Shown here in pieces: positions 9,404 to 18,815 of a DNA stretch of 64,000 nucleotides. This DNA is from Prauserella flavalba (GTDB taxonomy: Bacteria > Actinomycetota > Actinomycetes > Mycobacteriales > Pseudonocardiaceae): positions 62,001 to 126,000 of the forward strand of contig NZ_MASU01000017.1 of the NCBI RefSeq assembly GCF_003202235.1, in the 5' to 3' direction. Both the position numbers and the translations under genes were made by a program. Under the pieces are notes generated by a model. That model made no database searches, was not told where the DNA came from, and worked only from the letters and a program-made list of their open reading frames with translations. Positions within the stretch are counted from its first letter, which is position 1; each line of letters starts with the position of its first letter.

Positions 9404-11107
9404 TCAGCGGCACAGCTCGTGCAGGTCGCCGTCTCTGCCGACGCACGGCGTGTAACCGGCGTCGCGCAGCTCGGCGCGCGCGGTGCCGCTGCGCAGGTAG
9501 TCGAGGAACGTCCGCAGGACCGTGCCCTCGGCGGGAACGCCCTTCGTGTAGAGGTACTCGATCGTCCAAAAAGGATAGCCCTGCGAGACGGTGCTCGCGT
9601 CGGGGTAGGCGCCGTCCAGCTCCACGATCTCGATCGGCTGCCCGTCGGCCCGCGCTTCGTTGGCCGAGGGGAGGTCGACGTAGCCGATCGCCCCTCCCGT
9701 CGCCGCGATCTCGCCCACCACCTCGGCCTCGGTGCCGCGCTCGCAGCGGATCGTCGGCGCGGGCGCGCCCCGGTCGGCCCGCTCGCAGGAGTCCGACGTG
9801 AGCCCGCCCTCCGACGCGCCCAGCACCGTGCGCTCGAACGTCTGCCGGGACCCGGACTCCTGGCCACGCCCGACGATGCGGATCGGCAGCGACGGTCCCG
9901 GGCGCACCTCGTTCCAGTCGCGGTAGCGGCCCGAGTAGATCCCGGCGAGCTGCTCCCTCGTCAGTGTCTCGACGCCGACGGAGTCGTTGACCACCACGGT
10001 GTAGACGATCACCGCCACCGGGTGCGGCACCAGCTCGTCGGTCGCGACGCCGGTCTCGCCGTCCGAGAGCGCGGCGAGCTCGTCGCTCTCGTCGGCGTCG
10101 GCGTCGGCGAGCATCCGCACCCCGTTGATGCTGCCCGTCGCGACGGCGCTCACCTCGGCGCCACCGCACGCGTGGGTGTAGCCCTGCGCGATGCCGGCGG
10201 CGATGGGGGAGAACGCGCTGGAGCCCACGATCCGCAGCGCGCCGTCGGCGCAGGTGAGCCCTGGCTCGGTCTCGGACCGCGACGCGCCGGCGATGAGGGT
10301 CGCGATGAGCGCGCCGGTGAGCAGCATGCCGAGCGTGGCCGCCACGCGCGGCCACGTGGCCTTGCGCTGCGTGCGCTCGTCGAGGATCCGTCCGCCCGAG
10401 ACGTGCCCCGAGCACTGGACGGCCTTGGTGAGCGGGCCCTTGCGGTTGTGGTCCGGCTCGCGCAGGACCACGACGAGCTTGAACTTCTCCTTGCGCACCA
10501 GCTTCAGGTCCTTCAGCCGCACGCCGTCCCACTGCGGGGCCTGAGCCGGTGGTGCGGGCTCCCGCTGCTCGGGCGGCTTTCGCCACCACGCCAGCAGCTT
10601 CTGGCGGAGCGTGGTGCGCACCGCGTCGAGGGAGTTGTGCTGCTCCGCCTCGCCGTTCGACTCGGTGGTGCTGAAGAACTCCAGTCCGTCGGTGAGCTGC
10701 TTGCGGTGGGTCTCCACGGAGGGCTCGGAGATCCGCGCGTTCCAGATCACCCTGCCGCCGAAGGTGAACTCCAGCGGATTGCCGTCGAAGTCGTCCTTGG
10801 TGATGTCGTCGATGCCGGTGTTGCGCACGCGGATCACCACGATGCTCATGCGGTCGAGCAGTTCCGCGATGGGTTCGAGCTCGGCGTCGGCGTGTTTGAC
10901 GGTGTTGTCGGCGTCCTTGAGGTCGACGGGGCTGAGGCCGAGCTTCGAGTTGTACTGGACGCGGTAGTACAGGCGTTTGCGCCGGATGACGTACCGGTCG
11001 GCGAACGGCGCCACGACGGCGAGCAGCGCCGCGATCCCGAGTACGAGGCTGCCCTGGTTGGAGAGGAGCAGCTCGGCCATCGACTCCAACCTCTGTCCGA
11101 GGCTCAT
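9404..11107 (-). CDS. Membrane-tethered PstS-like binding protein
   Basis: A 567-residue protein of unusual layout. A membrane helix lies at about residues 15-38. A charged domain of roughly 210 residues (40-250) follows, containing RVRNTGIDDITKDDFDG and GRVIWNARISEPSV and resembling a beta-sandwich. A second membrane helix is at about 254-276. From 286 to the end is a type 2 periplasmic-binding-protein domain of the PstS family (ALRIVGSSAFSPIAAGIAQGY, LAGIYSGRYRDWNEVRPG, IVGRGQESGSRQTFERTVLG, GAIGYVD). Two helices place the PstS-like part outside and the middle domain in the cytoplasm. No pstC, pstA or pstB gene is nearby, so sensing or surface binding is as likely as transport. Confidence 0.8.
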   Translation of the reverse strand: MSLGQRLESMAELLLSNQGSLVLGIAALLAVVAPFADRYVIRRKRLYYRVQYNSKLGLSPVDLKDADNTVKHADAELEPIAELLDRMSIVVIRVRNTGIDDITKDDFDGNPLEFTFGGRVIWNARISEPSVETHRKQLTDGLEFFSTTESNGEAEQHNSLDAVRTTLRQKLLAWWRKPPEQREPAPPAQAPQWDGVRLKDLKLVRKEKFKLVVVLREPDHNRKGPLTKAVQCSGHVSGGRILDERTQRKATWPRVAATLGMLLTGALIATLIAGASRSETEPGLTCADGALRIVGSSAFSPIAAGIAQGYTHACGGAEVSAVATGSINGVRMLADADADESDELAALSDGETGVATDELVPHPVAVIVYTVVVNDSVGVETLTREQLAGIYSGRYRDWNEVRPGPSLPIRIVGRGQESGSRQTFERTVLGASEGGLTSDSCERADRGAPAPTIRCERGTEAEVVGEIAATGGAIGYVDLPSANEARADGQPIEIVELDGAYPDASTVSQGYPFWTIEYLYTKGVPAEGTVLRTFLDYLRSGTARAELRDAGYTPCVGRDGDLHELCR

Positions 11108-11201
11108 TCCCGGCGCTCACTCCTCGGCTCGCTGTGGATCAACAAGCCTAGGAGCGGATCAGGCCGGCGTGGCCGGGAAAACCCATCCGTTCATCGGGCG
11201 T

Positions 11202-12122
11202 TCACCCCTCGGTCCGGCTGCGCAGCGCGATGGCGAGCAGGTCGGCTGCGGGGCCGCGCAGCGTCTGCCCTGACGGCCACACGGCGCGCAGCCGCCTGCG
11301 CAGGTCGAGGTCGGGGACCGGCACGCGCACGAGCGTTCCGGCGTCCAGCTCGGGCACCACCGCGTGCGCGCTGAGCACCGCGGGGCCGATGCCGCCGATG
11401 GCCGCCGCCTTGATCGCGGTGGTGGAGGAGACCTCCAGCAGCGGCGCCGCCAGTTCGGTCTCCCCGCACGCCCGCAGCGCCCACTCCCACGCCTGCCGCG
11501 TGCCCGAGCCCGGTTCCCTGCTCACGAGCGGCGTGCCCGCCAGCTCGGCGGCGCGCGGGCGGCGCCTCCGGGACGCCCAGCGGTGACCGGGCGCGACCAC
11601 GAGCACCAGCTCGTCGGTCGCCACGTCGCTGGCCCGCAGCCCTGGCGGCAGTTCGGGACCCTCGACGAAGCCGAGATCGACGTCGCCCGCGAGCACCTGC
11701 GCGGCCACCTCGTGGGAGTTGCCCGAGCTGAGCGCGGTCACCGTGTCCGGATCGGCCGCGCGCAGCGCGATCAGCCAGCGCGGCAGCAGGTACTCGGCGA
11801 CGGTGAGGCTCGCCGCGATCCGCAGGTGCGTGTGCCGGTCGGCGCGCAGCGCCGCGATCCCGGCCTCCAGGTCGGCGGCCCGCTCCACCGCCGGCAGCGC
11901 CCAGCCGGCCACCAGCTCACCCGCCGTCGTCAGCCGCGCCCCGCGCGTGGCCCGTTCGAGCAGGGGCACGCCCACCTGCCGCTCCAGCTGCCGCAGCCGG
12001 GCGCTCGCCGCGGGCTGGGAGATGCCGTGTGCCTTCGCCGCGCGGCCGATGCTGCCCAGCTCGGCGACGCTCAGCAGCAGGTCGAAGCTGGTCAGGTCGG
12101 TCACCCGGGATGGCAAAGGCAT
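11202..12122 (-). CDS. LysR-family transcriptional regulator
   Basis: A 306-residue LTTR. The N-terminal helix-turn-helix is FDLLLSVAELGSIGRAAKAHGISQPAASARLRQLERQVGVPLLER, followed by the LysR_substrate domain (about residues 95-300). It diverges from the TDT-family exporter gene at 12193 and probably controls it, as LysR regulators commonly control the neighbouring divergent gene. TAGGCT (12129-12134) ends 6 nt before the ATG, so the message may be leaderless. The C-terminal domain resembles CysB/CbbR-like sensors of small anions, but no ligand can be assigned. Confidence 0.88.
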   Translation of the reverse strand: MPLPSRVTDLTSFDLLLSVAELGSIGRAAKAHGISQPAASARLRQLERQVGVPLLERATRGARLTTAGELVAGWALPAVERAADLEAGIAALRADRHTHLRIAASLTVAEYLLPRWLIALRAADPDTVTALSSGNSHEVAAQVLAGDVDLGFVEGPELPPGLRASDVATDELVLVVAPGHRWASRRRRPRAAELAGTPLVSREPGSGTRQAWEWALRACGETELAAPLLEVSSTTAIKAAAIGGIGPAVLSAHAVVPELDAGTLVRVPVPDLDLRRRLRAVWPSGQTLRGPAADLLAIALRSRTEG

Positions 12123-12128
12123 AACCGT

Positions 12129-12134
12129 AGCCTA
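12129..12134 (-). promoter_or_regulatory. Candidate -10 element of the LysR gene
   Basis: TAGGCT on the minus strand ends 6 nt before the ATG at 12122. It lies in the short divergent region shared with the TDT exporter, where a LysR operator is expected. Confidence 0.45.
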
Positions 12135-13260
12135 TGCATCCATCGCGGATCGGGGACTACCAGGGCGGCGCGAGCGGTCGCATCGTGAACGGGTGACGAG
12201 CACTCTCCCCGCCCCGGCCCCTGCCCCTCCCAACCCCAGGGCCTCCCGGGTCACGGGCTTCGGACCCAACTGGTTCGCCTCGGTGATGGGCACCGGCATC
12301 GTGGCGAACGCCGCGGCGACACTGCCGGCCCAGTTCCCCGGGCTGCGCGCGGCGGCCACCGTCGTCTGGGCGTTCGCGGCACTCGTGCTGCTCGGGCTCA
12401 CCGCGGCGTGGGGCGTGCTCTGGACCCGGCATCGCGCCGTCGCGCGCGGGTTCGCCCACGACCCCGTGCTCGCCCAGTTCTGGGGCGCCCCGCCGATGGC
12501 GCTGATGACCGTCGGCGCCGGGACCCTCCTGCTGGGCCAGGACGTGCTCGGCCTCGGTGCCGCGCTCACGATCGACTGGGTGCTGTGGAGCGCGGGCACC
12601 CTGCTCGGCCTCGTCACCACCGTGTGGATCCCCTACCGGATGATGACCACCCACGACGTCACGCCGCAGAGCACGTTCGCGGGCTGGCTGATGCCCGTGG
12701 TGCCGCCGATGGTCTCGGCCGCGAACGGCGCGCTGCTCGTCCCGCACCTGCCCGAGGGTGGCGCGCGCACCGCGATGCTGCTCGCCTGCTACGCGATGTT
12801 CGGCATCAGCCTGTTCGCCACGCTGTGCCTCGTGCCGCAGGTGTGGCAGCGGCTCGTGCACCACAAGACCGGCGCGGCGGCGACCGTGCCCACCGTGTGG
12901 ATCGTGCTCGGCCCGCTGGGCCAGTCGGTGACCGCGGCGAACCTGCTCGGCAGCGTGGCCGACAGCGCACTGCCCGCGCCCTACGGTGCGGCGGCGGCCG
13001 CGTTCGGCCTGCTCTACGGCGTGCCCACCTGGGGGTTCGCGATGATGTGGCTCGTGCTGGCCGCCGCACTCACCCTGCGCACGGCCCGGGTGGGGCTGCC
13101 CTTCGCGCTCACGTGGTGGAGCTTCACGTTCCCGCTCGGCACCGTGGTCACGGGCACGAGCGCGCTCGCCGCCAGGATCCACTCCGGGCTGTTCGGCGTT
13201 GTCGCCGTGGCGCTCTACGCGCTGCTGGTGGTGGCGTGGGCGACGGTCGCCGCCCGCACC

Positions 13261-15734
<2,474 letters not shown>

Positions 15735-15735
15735 T

Positions 15736-15843
15736 CACTCCCTACGCTGGCATTACCCAGTCAGGTTCCTGCGGTCGGCGGCGCCGGGTCCACGAAACGG
15801 ACACCAGCCGCCCTCTCAGCCCGCCAAGGCGCGAGCTCCCGCG
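15736..15843 (-). promoter_or_regulatory. TPP riboswitch upstream of thiC
   Basis: Read on the minus strand: GGGAGCTCGCGCC...GGCGGGCTGAGAGGG, then GACCGCAGGAACCTGACTGGGTAATGCCAGCGTAGGGAG. These are the conserved TPP aptamer elements (CTGAGA, GAACCTGA, TAATGCCAGCG, AGGGA). The final AGGGAG doubles as SD for the thiC TTG start, so TPP binding should hide the ribosome site, as in the thiO leader. Confidence 0.95.
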
Positions 15844-15887
15844 ATGTTCGGTTGTCCCACCGACCATGCCATGCGGCGAGGCAGACC

Positions 15888-16811
15888 TCAACCCACAAGT
15901 TCGGTCGGTGTGGCGTAGACGTCAACCATCGCGCCGTTGCGCAACACCGTCACCGGCAGCCGCGTGCCGATGACCTCGGCGAAGAGCTGGCGCTGGATGC
16001 CCTGCGCGTCGGAGACGGGGGAGCGCGCGACGGTCAGCACGAGGTCACCCGAATGCAGTCCGGCGCGGTCGGCGGGCCCTCCCGCGACCACCTCGACCAC
16101 GCGCACGCCCGCGGTCTGCCCGGTGCGCTCGGCGACGTCGTCCGGCAGCGGCGCGGGCACCCCCACGACGCCGAGGTAGGCCCTGCGCACCCGGCCCTCC
16201 ACGAGGAGGGTGTCGATGATGCGCCGGGTGGTGGCGTTGACCGGAACGGCCAGGCCGAGCCCGAACCCGGCTACCGCGGTGTTGACGCCGACCACCCGGC
16301 CCGAGGAGTCGGCGAGCGCGCCGCCGGAGTTGCCGGGGTTCAGTGCCGCGTCGGTCTGGATCACGTCCTCGATCACCCGCGCGGTCCTGCCCTGGCGGAC
16401 CGGGAGGGCGCGGCCGAGCGCGCTCACCACTCCGGCCGTCACCGAACCCGAGAAGCCGAGCGGGCTGCCGATGGCCACCACGAGCTGGCCCACGACGAGC
16501 CGGTCGGCGTCCCCGAGCTCGGCGGGATCGGGAGCCGGCCCGCGCACGCGCAGCACGGCGAGGTCCGAGAGCGGGTCGGCGCCGACGACCCGGAAGTCGG
16601 CCTCTGTGCCGTCGGTGAAAGTCGCCGTCCCGCGCTGGTCGCCGCCGACGACGTGCGCGTTGGTGAGCAGGTAACCCACGTCGAACACGACCGCGGAACC
16701 GCCGCCGCGCGCGAGCCGCACGCTCGCGACGTGCGGGGTCACCGTGCGGGCCACGGCGCTCACGGTGCGGGAGTAGGCGTCGAGCGCTTCGGCATCGGAC
16801 ACCGCGACCAC
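15888..16811 (-). CDS. HtrA/DegP-like serine protease with PDZ domain
   Basis: A 307-residue trypsin-fold protease. The catalytic triad is visible: His in LLTNAHVVGG, Asp in DPLSDLAVLRV and Ser in ALNPGNSGGALAD. A PDZ domain occupies roughly the last 90 residues (GVRVVEVVAGGPADRAGLHSGDLVLTV). Unusually for the family there is no signal peptide or membrane anchor: the chain goes almost directly into the protease domain. So it is either cytoplasmic or its true start is missed. Start is GTG 16811, with GTG 16802 as alternative; neither adds a hydrophobic segment. Substrate unknown. Confidence 0.85.
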   Translation of the reverse strand: MVAVSDAEALDAYSRTVSAVARTVTPHVASVRLARGGGSAVVFDVGYLLTNAHVVGGDQRGTATFTDGTEADFRVVGADPLSDLAVLRVRGPAPDPAELGDADRLVVGQLVVAIGSPLGFSGSVTAGVVSALGRALPVRQGRTARVIEDVIQTDAALNPGNSGGALADSSGRVVGVNTAVAGFGLGLAVPVNATTRRIIDTLLVEGRVRRAYLGVVGVPAPLPDDVAERTGQTAGVRVVEVVAGGPADRAGLHSGDLVLTVARSPVSDAQGIQRQLFAEVIGTRLPVTVLRNGAMVDVYATPTELVG

Positions 16812-16888
16812 CGCCTTCGATTACACCGTTACACACTCGATTGTGCGCTCGGTTCGCGGCGGCGTGCCCTCCGTTCGCCGTGGGCGAA

Positions 16889-17452
16889 TCAGTCCTCCGT
16901 AGCGGGCTCGGGCAGCCAGCTGTTGCCGGGAACACCCCACTTGTTCGCCTTGAGCATCTTCTTCGCGGCGCGTGCGTGACGGCCCACCAGCCGGTCGAGG
17001 TAGATGTAGCCGTCGAGGTGGTCGGTCTCGTGCTGCAGGCAGCGCGCGAAGTAGCCCGTGCCCTCGACCTCGATCGGGTTGCCCTCCAGGTCGAAGCCGG
17101 TGACCTTGGCCCACTTCGCCCGGCCCGTCGGGTACGACTCGCCGGGCGCCGAGAGGCAGCCCTCCCAGTCGTCGTCAGGGTCAGGCATGGTCTCCGGAAT
17201 CTCGGAGGTCTCGAGCTTGGGGTTGACCACCAGCCCCTTGTGCCGGACGCCCTCGTCGTCGGGGCAGTCGTACACGAAGATCCGCAGGTCGACGCCGATC
17301 TGGTTGGCGGCGAGCCCCACGCCCTCGGCCGCGTACATCGTCTCGAACATGTCCTCGGCGAGCGTGGCCAGTTCGGCGTCGAACTTCTCCACCTCGCGGG
17401 TGGGCGTGTGCAGGACGGGGTCGCCGGCGATGCGGATGGCGTGGATGGTCAC
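16889..17452 (-). CDS. def: Peptide deformylase
   Basis: Removes the formyl group from N-formylmethionine of nascent proteins. The 187-residue metalloenzyme has all three motifs: [10 protein letters not shown] (motif 1), EGCLSAPG (motif 2, with the metal-binding Cys) and QHETDHLDG (motif 3, HExxH). The C-terminal extension ([18 protein letters not shown]) is common in actinobacteria. The start is GTG 17452. It diverges from the DUF3263-virR pair, the same arrangement as Rv0429c-Rv0430-Rv0431 in M. tuberculosis. Confidence 0.96.
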   Translation of the reverse strand: MTIHAIRIAGDPVLHTPTREVEKFDAELATLAEDMFETMYAAEGVGLAANQIGVDLRIFVYDCPDDEGVRHKGLVVNPKLETSEIPETMPDPDDDWEGCLSAPGESYPTGRAKWAKVTGFDLEGNPIEVEGTGYFARCLQHETDHLDGYIYLDRLVGRHARAAKKMLKANKWGVPGNSWLPEPATED

Positions 17453-17638
17453 GACTCAATTGAACACAGCGGCGCGGAGCGTCTCCGTGGGGGGTGGTGG
17501 CCGGGCGACGGGCCGGTCGGACCCGCGATCCGGAACCGGGACGCGCCGGGCATGGTACGGGCGCGAGTCCTGACCGCGTGATCTAATGGCGCAGCGGAAC
17601 GACAGCCGTGTGATTTCGCCGAGATTGCGAGGAGCCAG

Positions 17639-17962
17639 ATGGACGCCGCGGAGTCGATGGCCAAGAACGGCCAGCCGTCCCCGCCCGCGCCGGCCGGTGA
17701 ACCTGCGGAGGGACTGTCGCAGCGCGAGCAGGAGGTGCTCGCGTTCGAACGTCAGTGGTGGAAGTACGCCGGGGCGAAGGAACAGGCGATCCGCGAGCTG
17801 TTCGGCATGTCGCCGACCCGCTACTACCAGATTCTGAACCGGCTCATCGACAAGCAGGAAGCCATGCGCGCGGACCCGATGCTGGTCAAGCGACTGCGGA
17901 AGACGCGCGCCGCGAGGCAGCGCACCCGCGCGGCACGGCGGTTGGGGATTGAACTGCCATGA
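17639..17962 (+). CDS. DUF3263 helix-turn-helix-like protein
   Basis: A 107-residue protein of the DUF3263 family (Rv0430-like). The core is LSQREQEVLAFERQWWKYAGAKEQAIRELFGMSPTRYYQILNRLIDKQEAM. The AKEQAIRELFGMSPTRYYQILN part reads as a helix-turn-helix, so DNA binding is plausible. A basic tail follows (RKTRAARQRTRAARRL). AGGAG lies upstream of the ATG, and the stop overlaps the next ATG (ATGA), so it is coupled to the virR-like gene. It may act as that gene's regulator or partner; the function of the family is unproven. Confidence 0.85.
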   Translation: MDAAESMAKNGQPSPPAPAGEPAEGLSQREQEVLAFERQWWKYAGAKEQAIRELFGMSPTRYYQILNRLIDKQEAMRADPMLVKRLRKTRAARQRTRAARRLGIELP

Positions 17963-18630
17963 GCATCTTCGACGGGCTGTCCAGGCCGATGCGCGCGGCA
18001 GGCCTCGGGTTGCTCGCGGTCGCACTGGTCGCGGCCCTCGTCGGCGGCATCACGCTGCTGACCGGCAACGGCGAGTCCGACGAGACCGCGCAGCCGACCA
18101 CCTCGCGGGCGCAGCCGTCGCCGACGGGCGGCAACGGCACCTCGCGCCCGGAGCCGACGTCGGGCCAGGCTTCGCCCTCGACCACGACGGGCCAGCCCTC
18201 CGCGCCGGGGTCGGCCACCTCGCGGCCCGGCGACACCCCGGCCCCCGGTGGCAACGGTGACGGCGACCAGGGCGACGGCGACGGTACCGATGGCGGCCAG
18301 AGCGGCGACGACCAGCAGGCAGGCGTCCAGCAGTCGGTGGGCGTGCGCGTCTACAACAACAGCAACATCAAGGGGCTCGCCTCCGAGGCGGCCGACGACT
18401 TCCGCGCGCAGGGCTGGAACGTCGTGCAGGTGGCGAACTACCCCTCGGGCATCATCCCCACCAGCACCGCCTACTACCGCCCTGGCACCGGCGAGGAAGA
18501 GGCGGCGCGTGCGCTGGCCGCCGCGTTCGGGCTCCGCGTGGAACCCCGCTTCGACGGCATCAAGGACTCGAGCGCCGGCGTGATCGTGATAGTGACCATG
18601 GACTACCAGGGCGCCAGCAAGGGCAAGTAG
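17959..18630 (+). CDS. virR: LytR_C-domain membrane protein (VirR-like)
   Basis: A 223-residue single-pass protein. A short cytoplasmic N-terminus precedes a membrane helix (about residues 11-35, AAGLGLLAVALVAALVGGITLL). A disordered Ser/Thr/Pro/Gly linker of roughly 90 residues follows, then an extracytoplasmic LytR_C domain (VGVRVYNNSNIKGLASEAADDFRAQGWNVV to the end). M. tuberculosis Rv0431 (VirR), at the same position next to Rv0430 and def, has this architecture and affects cell-wall integrity and vesicle release. Orthology rests on domain and synteny; the symbol is given on that basis. Translationally coupled to the DUF3263 gene. Confidence 0.8.
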   Translation: MSIFDGLSRPMRAAGLGLLAVALVAALVGGITLLTGNGESDETAQPTTSRAQPSPTGGNGTSRPEPTSGQASPSTTTGQPSAPGSATSRPGDTPAPGGNGDGDQGDGDGTDGGQSGDDQQAGVQQSVGVRVYNNSNIKGLASEAADDFRAQGWNVVQVANYPSGIIPTSTAYYRPGTGEEEAARALAAAFGLRVEPRFDGIKDSSAGVIVIVTMDYQGASKGK

Positions 18631-18631
18631 C

Positions 18632-18710
18632 CGCGAGTCGTGCACTCCTGCTCGCGAGTCGTGCGTTCCCGACGCCGAGTCGTGCACTCCTGCTAGCGAG
18701 TCGTGCGTTC
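18632..18710. repeat. 21-bp phased repeat array, left arm (four units)
   Basis: Four direct copies of CGCGAGTCGTGC (third and fourth slightly degenerate) have their GAG triplets at 18635, 18656, 18677 and 18698: exactly 21 bp apart. The unit is the reverse complement of the one at 57617-57712. The array starts two bases after the virR stop, in the region between two convergent genes. Confidence 0.85.
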
Positions 18711-18751
18711 GCGTGCCACGCTGCCCGTCTTGGCGACCGGCCCACCTGCGC

Positions 18752-18809
18752 GAGTGCACAACTCGCGGTCCTGGGCGTACGACTCGCGGTCGTGAGTGCA
18801 CGACTCGCG
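18752..18809. repeat. 21-bp phased repeat array, right arm (three units)
   Basis: Three copies of the same unit in opposite orientation (core GCACGACTCGCG, the first reading GCACAACTCGCG) have CTC at 18762, 18783 and 18804, again 21 bp apart. With the left arm this makes a large inverted repeat of direct repeats around a spacer of about 40 bp (18711-18751). It ends just before the stop codon of the AAA ATPase gene. Confidence 0.85.
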
Positions 18810-18815
18810 AGTGGG

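Noticed and set aside
9404-11107. Ordinary phosphate ABC transporter PstS
   Set aside because: It has two membrane helices and a 210-residue middle domain instead of a lipobox, and no pstCAB genes nearby.
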